The translations under genes were made by a program, and so were the position numbers. Below are positions 35,804 through 44,814 of a stretch of 64,000 bases of DNA, one piece after another; position 1 is the stretch's first letter, and every line of letters begins with the position of its first letter. Under the pieces are notes generated by a model. It saw nothing but the letters and a program-made list of their open reading frames with translations, was not told the origin of the DNA and searched no databases. This stretch comes from Shimia sp965227725. Its GTDB lineage: Bacteria > Pseudomonadota > Alphaproteobacteria > Rhodobacterales > Rhodobacteraceae. The stretch spans positions 372,001 through 436,000 of the forward strand of contig NZ_CBDDGH010000003.1 in NCBI RefSeq assembly GCF_965227725.1. Reading direction: 5' to 3'.

Positions 35804-37024
35804 TCAAAAGTCGTTTGCAGCATTGCCTATCAAAGCGGAAACAATCACCGCATCGCCTGGTAGAACGACGGTGTCACGTGTCGCGTCCAAACGCTCGATT
35901 CCGGCGTTTGTTCTACGCAAAATCACGTAGTTCATATCCAAAAGATCGCTGGCGGACCCCAAAATCACCCCATTTGAGGAGAGCACAGCCAACCTTTGGC
36001 GCTGATTCTCATGACGTTGCCGCAGACCATCGCGGGCCTGCACAGCGCTCCGCAAGGCTTCCAGCGTTTCAATTCGCCGCTGGTCATGAAAGTTGGATTG
36101 CGCGCGGGATGCAGCAATCCAGTCACTTTGCGCACGCGATTTTTGCGCCTCCAATTCCAAGATGCGCGCGCGTGCCTCGGACTCAAGACGTTCTTGCGCT
36201 GTGACAATGGTCGCGCGCTGCAGACCCCGCTCCGCCAGAGATCTGGTGTCCTCCAACTCCTCCACCCGACTCCGCACAACGTCCTGCTGAATCTCAATCC
36301 GGCTGTACAAAAGAGCGATTTCCGTTTGCAGCTCTTTGAGATGCTGATCCCAAAGTGCGTCTTGCTTACTCCCCTGCGCAATGAAGGTGCTCAGCAGCTG
36401 TTGCTCCAACCCGAGCTGCGCATCGATGATCTCTGGCAAAGCGACTGGCATCTCGCGCGGATCGACATCTTCTGCGGCAAGCACCGACTTGCCCGCCAAC
36501 TGCGCTTCCAAGCGCGCCATCCGGACTGTCTGGTGCACAATTTCAAGGGCCGCCGCACGAAGTTGTCCTTCGGCATCTGCCTGAAGCAGTTGCCGCTGAT
36601 CATCACTCAAGTCTGTCAGCGAAACGCCGCCTGCCAAACCAAGCGCAAGCTCCACGGTCAATTGTGGCAGGAAATCAAAAGAGCCTGGGCGCTGCACCGC
36701 TCCGACAATTACGATGGGCGCATGGCTCACAACCGCCAGACTGATATCCGGATTGACGTAAAGCTCCGCCGCCTGCAGGTCTTTCTCAAGGGCTTGCTCG
36801 GCTTCCTCCAGTGTCAGTCCCGCGACACGCGACTGGGCCAGCCCTGCGAAACGCAGATGCCCATCCAGATCAACGGTGCCGGTCATGGGTTGCGACTCTC
36901 CCAGCAAACTCGCCTGTAGACGGTCGCCAATGACCAGCTTGTAGCTCTCTCCATTGGCCATCCTGGCGCCTGAACTCAAAAGCGCGGCCCACAGGCCCAG
37001 CGCGCATGCACTCGCTCTAACCAT
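35804..37024 (-). CDS. exoF: Polysaccharide export protein (ExoF-like OPX)
   Basis: A 406-residue exported protein that should form or feed the outer-membrane exit for the polymer. A signal sequence covers residues 1-25, the poly_export domain follows (YKLVIGDRLQASLLG, VDLDGHLRFAGL), then an SLBB-like segment (VIVGAVQRPGSFDF), and a long periplasmic coiled coil at ~140-340 (many EELE/LEAQ heptads). This combined OPX-plus-coiled-coil layout is that of ExoF rather than Wza. Its start overlaps the end of the ExoP-like gene by eight bases, so the two are co-translated. Confidence 0.87.
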   Translation of the reverse strand: MVRASACALGLWAALLSSGARMANGESYKLVIGDRLQASLLGESQPMTGTVDLDGHLRFAGLAQSRVAGLTLEEAEQALEKDLQAAELYVNPDISLAVVSHAPIVIVGAVQRPGSFDFLPQLTVELALGLAGGVSLTDLSDDQRQLLQADAEGQLRAAALEIVHQTVRMARLEAQLAGKSVLAAEDVDPREMPVALPEIIDAQLGLEQQLLSTFIAQGSKQDALWDQHLKELQTEIALLYSRIEIQQDVVRSRVEELEDTRSLAERGLQRATIVTAQERLESEARARILELEAQKSRAQSDWIAASRAQSNFHDQRRIETLEALRSAVQARDGLRQRHENQRQRLAVLSSNGVILGSASDLLDMNYVILRRTNAGIERLDATRDTVVLPGDAVIVSALIGNAANDF

Positions 37025-39269
37025 AATTGTAGTGCCTCACATAATAGTCGGGATCCTGCTGTGTGGAGACCATGGTCAAAACCATGCCTTCCGGACGCGC
37101 CCCAATACTGGCGAGATGTGTCAGCCCCATTTTAACGGCACGTTTGGGCGTCTTACGCCAACGCACCAGATACAACAGGCTGTCCGCCACCCCTGCCACC
37201 ATCAGCGCATCGGACACCGCGAGCACCGGCGGCGCATCAATGATGACAATCTCATAGTGACGCTTCAGCGTTTCCACCAACTCAACAAGTTCAGAGTGTT
37301 TCACCGCATCAGACAAAATGCCTTTGGAGGAGGAACTGCCCAGAACATCAAAATTCAGAGAGCCTCCGCGCATGATGGCCTGACTGAGCGACACTCGCCC
37401 GGCGATGAAATCCCCAAGGTCATGCTCCATTGTCAGATTGGCTTCGCGGTAGATCGCGGATTGGCGCGTATCCAGATCCACGAGGATCGTAGTGCGGTTG
37501 GAAATCGCAAACATCCGCGCCAGCGCCAGAGCCGCAGTTGATTTCCCTTCATTTGGCACAGAAGACAACAGAACATAGCTGTGCGATGTCCCGCTCTCCT
37601 TTCGGCTGAGCAAGGTTTCCCGCAGCTGCCGCAAGCGTTCGCTGAACAAGGAATAAGGATCATCTGCCAGAGAGGCAAAGATCTCTCCGGGGCCAGTCCA
37701 ATTACCTTTGGGCAGGCTGCCCAACACCGGGAAGCCATGCGCCGCTTCCAGCTGCGCACTGCGCGCAAACCCATGGCTGCTGGTTTCCAGTACAAGCGCG
37801 GCGATCAACCCGATCACCAATCCTAAGACCGCGCCAAAGGCGGTCAGCAGCTTCGGGCGCGGTGCAGACGGACCTGAAGGGATTTTCGCAGCATTGATCA
37901 AAAAGGCTTCGGCACTTTGCAATTCGACCTGTGAACGCGCCTCGCTCAAACGGGCCAGCCAATCCTCATAGGTGCCGCGCAGCGCATCTGCCTCGCGTTC
38001 CAGCTGGCGCAGCTCAAGCGAAGAGCGCGAGATAGCGGCCAGCTTGGCCTCCAGTTCGCTCACGTTCTCCAGCAGCGCCTGCTCGCGGAACTCCAGAATG
38101 CGCACATCATTACGAAAGCCCTCAATAACCTTGCGCGCCTCATCGGTCATTTCCGCATCCAGCTGCGCAATCACCGAAGCAATTTGTCGCCGCTCTGGGT
38201 GCTCTTCCCCCAAACGCGTTGCGAGATTGGCGTCCTCTTGCAGCAAAACCAGCCGGCGCTCCCGCAAGGTCGCAAAGAGAGGCGAGGACAAAAGATCGCC
38301 AACAGCGGGCGCACCGTCTCCCTGCAACACCGCCTCGATCTGCTGAACCTGCGCCTCTTCTGCCGCAATTTCCGCGCGCACCCGGGCCAGTTGATCATTG
38401 AGCTCAATCATCTGCTGAGACACGATATCGCTTGAAGCCCCATCGCTGATAATCTGCGCGCTCTTGAAGTCTTCGACCGCCGCCTCGGCGCGTTCAACCT
38501 GCGTGCGCTGCGCCTCCACCTGATTGGACAACCATGTGGTCGCACGCAGCGCCGCCTCGCGCCGGTTGACGATTTGCTGCTGGATATAGCCATTGGCGAG
38601 ATTGTTCGCCATGAGGCTGGAGAGCTGCGGATCCACCGTTTCAGACAGGATCTCGATGACATAGGACTGACCCACGCGCCGAACCGAAAGCCCCTCGCGA
38701 ATGCGGGACGACACCCGGTTCATCTTCACTCGCTCCGGCGGGATCAGCGCAGGTGGCGCGTCGACCTCCGCTGTGTTGTCGGTTTCTGAGCTGTACGCGG
38801 GCTTTTGTGAGCGAAACCAGGAAAACGGCGGCAGCGGCGCATTGGCCTCGGCATAAAGCGCATCAATCCGGTCCACACCAATGCTGCTGATGGCTTGTTC
38901 AAGCAACTGATTGGATTGAATGACCGCGACTTCGCTGTCCAAGATCGGATTGCTCAACTGCAAATCAGACACCAGCGCTTGCGAAGTCGAAATCTGCGTA
39001 TCCCTTGGGTCCAGCATCAATGTGGCGCGCGCGGTGTAGTAGCTCGTCATCTGCGCAGTCAGCACATAAAACAACGCCGCGACAGCGAAGGAGCATCCTA
39101 AAATGAGCCATTTGCGCCGCAGCAAAGAGTGCACAAACTCGCTCAGATCAACCTCATCGCCCTTTGCATTGGATGCGGGTCGAACGATGTAGGAGCGCTC
39201 CGTGCCCAGGTCTTCGTTGCCAAGCGTATTCACATTCAATCTCCGTGCAGCGCCAAAACGCTCTGTCAT
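37017..39269 (-). CDS. exoP: Polysaccharide co-polymerase / BY-kinase (Wzz-ExoP type)
   Basis: A 750-residue inner-membrane chain-length regulator fused to a bacterial tyrosine kinase. Residues ~50-75 and ~460-485 are the two membrane segments, with a large periplasmic coiled-coil domain between them. The cytoplasmic kinase has Walker A in VPNEGKSTAALAL, the A' motif TILVDLDTRQS, and Walker B IVIIDAPPVLAVSD. The tail DPDYYVRHYNYG supplies a short cluster of tyrosines for autophosphorylation. It lies between the polymerase-like gene and exoF in the leftward operon. Confidence 0.93.
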   Translation of the reverse strand: MTERFGAARRLNVNTLGNEDLGTERSYIVRPASNAKGDEVDLSEFVHSLLRRKWLILGCSFAVAALFYVLTAQMTSYYTARATLMLDPRDTQISTSQALVSDLQLSNPILDSEVAVIQSNQLLEQAISSIGVDRIDALYAEANAPLPPFSWFRSQKPAYSSETDNTAEVDAPPALIPPERVKMNRVSSRIREGLSVRRVGQSYVIEILSETVDPQLSSLMANNLANGYIQQQIVNRREAALRATTWLSNQVEAQRTQVERAEAAVEDFKSAQIISDGASSDIVSQQMIELNDQLARVRAEIAAEEAQVQQIEAVLQGDGAPAVGDLLSSPLFATLRERRLVLLQEDANLATRLGEEHPERRQIASVIAQLDAEMTDEARKVIEGFRNDVRILEFREQALLENVSELEAKLAAISRSSLELRQLEREADALRGTYEDWLARLSEARSQVELQSAEAFLINAAKIPSGPSAPRPKLLTAFGAVLGLVIGLIAALVLETSSHGFARSAQLEAAHGFPVLGSLPKGNWTGPGEIFASLADDPYSLFSERLRQLRETLLSRKESGTSHSYVLLSSVPNEGKSTAALALARMFAISNRTTILVDLDTRQSAIYREANLTMEHDLGDFIAGRVSLSQAIMRGGSLNFDVLGSSSSKGILSDAVKHSELVELVETLKRHYEIVIIDAPPVLAVSDALMVAGVADSLLYLVRWRKTPKRAVKMGLTHLASIGARPEGMVLTMVSTQQDPDYYVRHYNYG

Positions 39270-39331
39270 CTCAATTCGAAAGACGCCTCATCAATGGCGC
39301 GCTTTATGCGCAGTCCTCCGGGGTGCGGCAC

Positions 39332-40780
39332 TCAGCTTTTGAGCGACACACCCTGCATACCTGCCCTCAATTTTGGCCGAAAAGGCACCGGTCGCATTGG
39401 GCGCCCCAACAGTTCTGATCCTCGGGCGATACCTACGGCGAGCCCCGCCATCGCAAAAAATTCCGTGCCCAGATTGGGTGTCGTCTTGGTCAGCATCGCC
39501 TGCAGAAAAACCGCGCCACAGCCATATTGCAGGGCCGAGACCACCAGCGCCTGCTGTGACGCGGGATCCACCGCCCGCGCGCGGATCACCCCTACCAGAA
39601 ACGCTCCGAACAACAGGGTTCCAACCAAGCCAATATTGCCCAGTGTCGCGCCAAGCCAACCGTTGCCGCGCACCGATCCGATGCCTGCCCCTAGCGTCCA
39701 TGTGTCCCAGAAATTGACAAACGCCTGCCGGTTCCAGCTCATGCGCTCCACCCCAGAGGAGGAGGACAGCTTGGAAATCAAAACGTGGTCAAAATAGTCC
39801 CCAACCGCAGGCACAAGGTTGAGGATCAAAACAGCGGTTCCGACAAAAAGCGGCAACAAGACAGCAAAAGCACCCAACATCCTGACCTGCGCCGGAGGCA
39901 AATGATCCAAATGCATGTGGCGCAGCTGAAGGCCGAGGAAAATCAGCATAAACGCCCCCACCGCCGCATAGGTGCCACTGGAGGTGGAGCGTAGCACCAG
40001 AACTGTCACAACCAGCAGACAGATGATCGCCAGCATATTTGAACGGTCACCCACCCAATATCGCAGCCAGAACCCGAAGAGCCCGATGGTGTAATAGCCA
40101 AAGGACGAAGGCTCCGGAAACCCTCCAACCATGCGCTTTGCCCCCAACAGCATCTGGTGGTCGAGCATCTGATAGCCGGAGGTCCGGATCACGCTCAGCA
40201 AATCCGGCATACCCAGCGCGTAAGAGGCGACATCTGCAAATCCAAGCGTGGCGTGCACAGCCAATGCCGCCGCCATGGCACGCACCACATGCTGCGGCTC
40301 GGGCCGTAGCCGGTAAAGCGTGGCGAGCACCAGAAAGGCAGAGGCAGACAGAAGAAGGCGAAAGGCCTGCGCGATATTGCTGTTTGACGGCTGCAAGGGC
40401 TGCAGCATCGGCAGCGCCCGGTCCTCATAACGCACCACCTGAAAGACCTCGGTCTGACCGACAAACAGGCGCGGCAGGAAAATCGCCGATACAACCGCCC
40501 CGATCAAACACAGCAAAAGCCAGAACCCGGGACGATAGGGGCGCAATGTTCCCAAAGTCTGGCTAAACCAACGGCGCTGAAAGAAGAGCTGCATCATCAT
40601 AACCAGCAGCACAATATCGCTGACCAAGAGGGATGTGCCGCCAACCGCCGGAAAGGTAATCGCCGCCGCCGCACCAAAAGGCAAAGAGACTATAAAAGCC
40701 CAAAGCCCGCGATACGGCCCCTGCAACAGCAGGACACTGCACAAAAACACGGCAATAAAAGAGGTCGAGACGAATTGCAT
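39332..40780 (-). CDS. O-antigen ligase/polymerase-like membrane protein (putative EPS polymerase)
   Basis: A 482-residue integral membrane protein with about eleven hydrophobic segments and a large periplasmic loop. The loop contains the ligase/polymerase-type arginine-rich signature (SGVERMSWNRQAFVNFWDT) and GAGIGSVRGNGW, typical of Wzy/WaaL-fold proteins. In this context it most likely polymerises lipid-linked repeat units (ExoQ-like role). It is first in the leftward operon and diverges from the flippase at 40972. Confidence 0.85.
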   Translation of the reverse strand: MQFVSTSFIAVFLCSVLLLQGPYRGLWAFIVSLPFGAAAAITFPAVGGTSLLVSDIVLLVMMMQLFFQRRWFSQTLGTLRPYRPGFWLLLCLIGAVVSAIFLPRLFVGQTEVFQVVRYEDRALPMLQPLQPSNSNIAQAFRLLLSASAFLVLATLYRLRPEPQHVVRAMAAALAVHATLGFADVASYALGMPDLLSVIRTSGYQMLDHQMLLGAKRMVGGFPEPSSFGYYTIGLFGFWLRYWVGDRSNMLAIICLLVVTVLVLRSTSSGTYAAVGAFMLIFLGLQLRHMHLDHLPPAQVRMLGAFAVLLPLFVGTAVLILNLVPAVGDYFDHVLISKLSSSSGVERMSWNRQAFVNFWDTWTLGAGIGSVRGNGWLGATLGNIGLVGTLLFGAFLVGVIRARAVDPASQQALVVSALQYGCGAVFLQAMLTKTTPNLGTEFFAMAGLAVGIARGSELLGRPMRPVPFRPKLRAGMQGVSLKS

Positions 40781-40971
40781 ACCAAACCAGGTCTCAAATA
40801 CGCTTTACTTACAAATACCGACAGGATGTAACATTTTAAGGCAATTTAATAGCCGCGTTCCCTATTCACGCGCCAAAACCTCTGAATTACCGATATCGCG
40901 CCCTATGGCGCACGAATTTTCATCACCCGTACTTTGGTTTCTTTTGTTCAAAACTCGGATTTACAGGACAG
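40781..40971. promoter_or_regulatory. Divergent promoter region of polymerase and flippase genes
   Basis: 191 bases, AT-rich. It contains TTAA-N6-TTAA (40836-40849), one base short of the CtrA consensus spacing of seven. It must hold promoters for both arms of the polysaccharide locus. Confidence 0.45.
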
Positions 40972-42441
40972 ATGGCAGATCGCGCTCCCGCAGCCCAATC
41001 CTCAGGTCAATCCAAAATCCAATCCGGCGCGAATGCGGCGCTCTCCATAATTGGCCTCGCATCGCAGCAAATATCCGGATTTGTCATCACGCTGTTGGCG
41101 GCAGGCTTTCTCGCCCCCGTTGAATACGGTGTCTACACGCTGGCCATTGTTTTTGTGGAGCTGGTGCTCGCGTTCACCTATGCGGGGTTTTACCATTTTG
41201 TCGTTACCTCTTCGGAGGATGACACATCCGTGCTTTCCACCATGTTTTGGCTGATGCAGCTTGTGGGCTGGATTGGCGGTGGGGCACTCATCGTGTTTGC
41301 CTCATGGTTGGCACAGGTCTTTGACAGTCCTGATCTCGCACCCGTCCTGCGCTATCTGGGCCTGCTGCAACCCTTTGCCTCCGGCATGGCCTGGGCCGGC
41401 GCCGTTCTGATACGGCGTCAGCAGATGCGGCGGCACTTCATCATCATGCTGCTGCAAAACAGTGCCGCCATGCTCGGCGGCGCAGTGGTGCTTTGGCTGT
41501 GGCAGTCGCTCTTTGCCTTGGTGGTCTACCGCTATATCCGCGTTGTCATCGGTGTTTTTCTGTACGGCGTCATGACGCCGGATCGACCCCATTTCCTGTT
41601 TGACCGCCCAATGGCAGCACATGCGCTGCGCTATGCCTCAGGCCTTTATGGATCCCGCCTGCTGGTTTTTGTCTCAAATTTCGGCACAGACCTGTTGCTG
41701 GCCTATTTCTTCACAACGGCAGAATCTGGTCTCTATCGGTTCGCCAATCGGCTTTCGACCGCCACCATTGATATCGTGGGGCAACCCTTGCGCAGTTTTG
41801 CACTCAACCAATTTGGTGCAGCTGCCCGCACGGGGGCGCAGCTGGAGCCAGTGCTCAACCGCTTTTGTGGTGTGATGGTCATTTTGATGGGGGGCTTCGC
41901 CGCCTCCATTTTGGTGTTCGGAGCCGATCTCGTCACCACACTCTTTCACCCAAGCTATCTCGCCGCCCTTGGCGCCCTCTATGCGCTGTCGGTGCGCGCC
42001 TTTGCCGGTTTTGGCAATGCGCTGATCCTGCCGATCTTTGCCGCCCGCAACAAAACGCAGGTGTCGATGTATCACAATCTGCTCTGGACCAGCGTGATGA
42101 TCGCCACCATCTTTGTCACCTCTGATCAGGGCCTGAACACGCTCGCCTTTGCCCAAGCCTGCGTGGCCATCCTCACAGCAATTGCCGCGCTCGCACTCAT
42201 TTCTTGGCAAGGCGAGGTGCCCATTCGGGGCGCAGTTTACAACATCCTCATCGCCTTGGCGGTGGTGGGCGCCTACTACGCTGCCGCCAGTGGCCTGTGG
42301 CTCTGGATCAAAGGCGGGATTGGCGTCAGTGGTCTCAGCCTTGGCATCGGCCTGTCATTGGCCACGCTTCTGGCTCTGGCGACGATCGGCGCGGGAATGC
42401 GGCTGCGCGTGTTTGATATGAGGGTGTTTGCCGAACGGTAA
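40972..42441 (+). CDS. Polysaccharide flippase (Wzx/MOP superfamily)
   Basis: A 489-residue membrane protein with about fourteen hydrophobic segments, of the polysaccharide transporter branch of the MOP superfamily. The N-terminal pattern (GANAALSIIGLASQQISGFVI, then FLAPVEYGVYTLAI) and FTTAESGLYRFANRL at segment 7 are typical of lipid-linked oligosaccharide flippases. It should move the repeat unit across the inner membrane to the polymerase. It opens the rightward arm of the locus. Confidence 0.92.
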   Translation: MADRAPAAQSSGQSKIQSGANAALSIIGLASQQISGFVITLLAAGFLAPVEYGVYTLAIVFVELVLAFTYAGFYHFVVTSSEDDTSVLSTMFWLMQLVGWIGGGALIVFASWLAQVFDSPDLAPVLRYLGLLQPFASGMAWAGAVLIRRQQMRRHFIIMLLQNSAAMLGGAVVLWLWQSLFALVVYRYIRVVIGVFLYGVMTPDRPHFLFDRPMAAHALRYASGLYGSRLLVFVSNFGTDLLLAYFFTTAESGLYRFANRLSTATIDIVGQPLRSFALNQFGAAARTGAQLEPVLNRFCGVMVILMGGFAASILVFGADLVTTLFHPSYLAALGALYALSVRAFAGFGNALILPIFAARNKTQVSMYHNLLWTSVMIATIFVTSDQGLNTLAFAQACVAILTAIAALALISWQGEVPIRGAVYNILIALAVVGAYYAAASGLWLWIKGGIGVSGLSLGIGLSLATLLALATIGAGMRLRVFDMRVFAER

Positions 42442-42554
42442 GCCCATCATACCAAGCCACTACAGACAGCTCCCGTTGCGCGGAACTCGTAGCCTGCGAG
42501 CGCTGCGCCCACCCCTGATTAAGCACGATCTGGCATCCCCCTTGCCCATCAAGC

Positions 42555-42571
42555 TCAGGCACCCCGCCTGA
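42555..42571. promoter_or_regulatory. TCAGG/CCTGA inverted repeat upstream of the spike pair
   Basis: TCAGGC (42555-42560) faces GCCTGA (42566-42571) with a five-base loop, 27 bases before the start of the spike-base gene. It could be an operator or a short hairpin. It resembles the dyads upstream of exoY and manC. Confidence 0.45.
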
Positions 42572-42597
42572 CCGATTGACCATGCGAGGACACAGCT

Positions 42598-42864
42598 TTG
42601 CCGTCACCAGATGATTTTTCCCAATATCCCGTCACCCTGAACGCTCCCGCGGTGTCTCTGCAGGAGATCACCCCAAACGACAGCGCAGATCTCAGCAAAA
42701 CCACACGCGCCCTGAACGTCGCCAGCAGCGGCACGGTGCGCCTCACAACCGCCGATGGCTCTGTGGCCACGCTTTTTGTTGCCGCCGGGATCACCTTCCC
42801 CGTGCGCGCCACGCGCGTCTGGGCCACAGGCACAACCGCAACCGGCATCATCGGGCTGAGCTGA
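42598..42864 (+). CDS. Spike base-like protein (RCAP_rcc01079 / GhsA type)
   Basis: An 88-residue beta-rich protein. Its sequence pattern (ITPNDSADLSKTTRALNVASS, then LFVAAGITFPVRATRVWATG and a terminal GTTATGIIGL) is that of the small spike-base proteins first known from the Rhodobacter capsulatus gene transfer agent (GhsA), which sit on the particle head and carry the GhsB fibre. Translation starts at TTG 42598 with AGGA eight bases upstream; no ATG is available. Its stop overlaps the next ATG (TGATG), so it is coupled to the large protein downstream. The family match is from memory of the pattern, not a search. Confidence 0.75.
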   Translation: MPSPDDFSQYPVTLNAPAVSLQEITPNDSADLSKTTRALNVASSGTVRLTTADGSVATLFVAAGITFPVRATRVWATGTTATGIIGLS

Positions 42865-44717
42865 TGATTGGGATCGGCCTCGACATCTCTGCAAGCACGC
42901 TTGGGGAAGCCGGAACAGTCTCACCGCAACCCAGTTTCATCGCCTTTCTCGATGCAGAAGGGCAATCCAACATCGTGGGCTTCAATTCCATCGACAGCCT
43001 GCCTGCCTCCGCACGGCGCCTCTATGGGGACGTCTCCCAACTCTCGATCACCGCTGGTGCAGGAACCTCCACGCCAACAGTGGAAACCCTGCCTTACGTG
43101 CTGGCCGCAGCAGATGAAACCATCGCCGGGCAAGAGGGTCGCTACGGGGAGCGCTGCCTCACGTCCGGTGGCGGTAGCGGGGGCACAGGCCCAACCATCG
43201 GCCTCGCCGCAGCCTTTGACACAGGCACGCTTTGGGGAACGGCCAACGCGCTCCTGCTGGCCAAGGCAGCCACCGCAGGACAACATATCGACGCCTTCCG
43301 CCCAAGCCTTTCCGGGCAGGTCTGGCAAAACAAGGTCCACGGAAGACGCCATCTGCGCCAGACGCTTGCAAGCCTGCCTGCCCCTCTGCGCTATCAGGCA
43401 AAAATCTGGTGGCAGGGCGAAACCAATACCAGCACGCCACGAGCCGAGGCCAACCTCACGCACCCCGACATCACCGATTACGCCCAGCATTTTGAGGAGA
43501 TCTACGCCTTTGAAGAGGCCCAAATGGGCGCGCAGCCGCCTTGGTTTCTGATCGCATTGTCTCCGATCGAAACCTCCCTTGGGTCCGGCCAACCCGATCC
43601 TTACACCGCTGCCATCAACGACCAATTGCGCGGCCTTTGCCGCTGGCACATCGCACAAGATGGCACCATCACCGACGCGGCCAACGGCGGCCATCCTCAG
43701 CGCTATTTTATCGAGCACGGTTTGCGCAACGGCAACAATGTGCATCTGACAGCATCTCAAATGCAGCAACTCGGCCAGCTCATCGCCAATGCTCTAATTG
43801 ATCTGCGCGGTGCCGTTGGCGCGTCGCAATCCTACGCACCGGCATTGCGCCCTGTGATCACGCAATTCGCCGAAACGGACATCTCAGACGCAGATCTGAC
43901 CCTGGCCTTGCGCAGCACTGATGGCGGCACGCTTTATGTGGCAGCACTGCCCGCAGGCGATCCGGCACCGACGCCTGCGGAATTGAAGGCTGGCATCGGC
44001 TTCCTTGCCACTCAACAGGAATCTTTGCCAAGCACTCTTCCCCCCGGCGGACAATCCACTGTCCTTTTAAGCGCCCTGCCGCAGGACACCCCAATGGACA
44101 TCTACGCGTTGCTAACAACAGACGAGATCAACAGCCCCCTGCAATCGCTCCCCGACATCACCCTGCCCTCCAGCGCCTCGGTCTGGGATGTGACCTATCA
44201 ACCAAGCCTGTTCAGCTACTCCGAAAATGGGGCATTGGTGAACAATGGCGAGACCGGCACCCGCTACGCGCGCGGCACCCAAACACGTGAAACAGGGAAG
44301 TTCATCTTTGAGGTCGATGTGTTCGGGAGCGTCGTCTTTGTCGGGGTCGGGGATCAGGATGCGCCGCTGGGCGGCGGCACGAATGGTGTGCGCAAAGCAG
44401 GCTGGCTGGGCACAACGCTGCGCTTTTCCGGTAGCGGTCTTCAGCAGATGGGGTCCCATATCAACAGCCAGACAACCGTGCAGGTGGCCGTTGACTTGAC
44501 AGCCCGCCAGCTCTGGCTGCGCCCTTCCGGCGCGCCCCTCTGGAACAACACTGCCGATGCGGATCCCGCCACCGGGACCTCTGGCGCAGATATTTCGGCC
44601 GTCCTTGGCCCCCTCAAACCGCTCGCAGGCCTTGGCCCTGGAACAACCACCGGCGCACGGTTGCGCACCTCTGGCCTCACATTGCCCCTGCCAACGGGCT
44701 TTCAGCCCTGGGGCTAG
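42864..44717 (+). CDS. SGNH-fold head-spike/adhesin-like protein (GhsB type) with SPRY-like C-terminus
   Basis: A 617-residue protein without a signal peptide. Residues ~22-310 are an SGNH/CE6-type esterase fold: block I is AEGQSNIVGF with S35, block III is WWQGET at 182-187, and the last block is NNVHLT with H294, where the usual Asp three residues earlier is N291. Residues ~340-430 are a linker domain, and ~430-610 a SPRY/concanavalin-like lectin domain (GKFIFEVDVFGSVVFVGVGD). The short end LPTGFQPWG is typical of fibre proteins. Coupled to the spike-base gene, it is read as a capsule-binding GTA spike; a secreted polysaccharide deacetylase is the alternative. Confidence 0.75.
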   Translation: MIGIGLDISASTLGEAGTVSPQPSFIAFLDAEGQSNIVGFNSIDSLPASARRLYGDVSQLSITAGAGTSTPTVETLPYVLAAADETIAGQEGRYGERCLTSGGGSGGTGPTIGLAAAFDTGTLWGTANALLLAKAATAGQHIDAFRPSLSGQVWQNKVHGRRHLRQTLASLPAPLRYQAKIWWQGETNTSTPRAEANLTHPDITDYAQHFEEIYAFEEAQMGAQPPWFLIALSPIETSLGSGQPDPYTAAINDQLRGLCRWHIAQDGTITDAANGGHPQRYFIEHGLRNGNNVHLTASQMQQLGQLIANALIDLRGAVGASQSYAPALRPVITQFAETDISDADLTLALRSTDGGTLYVAALPAGDPAPTPAELKAGIGFLATQQESLPSTLPPGGQSTVLLSALPQDTPMDIYALLTTDEINSPLQSLPDITLPSSASVWDVTYQPSLFSYSENGALVNNGETGTRYARGTQTRETGKFIFEVDVFGSVVFVGVGDQDAPLGGGTNGVRKAGWLGTTLRFSGSGLQQMGSHINSQTTVQVAVDLTARQLWLRPSGAPLWNNTADADPATGTSGADISAVLGPLKPLAGLGPGTTTGARLRTSGLTLPLPTGFQPWG

Positions 44718-44814
44718 CGGGAGGCTCCGCAAATGTGATCCATCCCTAGCGCTTCCCGCTTGACCCCGGACAAAAGCATGCCAGTCTGAGCTTATACTCC
44801 GATCTCAGACTGTG

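Noticed and set aside
35670..35930. Plus-strand 86-codon frame in the exoF-exoY interval
   Set aside because: It runs into the 3' end of exoF on the opposite strand, has no ribosome binding site and no domain.
35996..36919. A 307-codon frame opposite the ExoF-like gene
   Set aside because: The minus frame has signal peptide, export domain and coiled coil, while this one has no coherent pattern.
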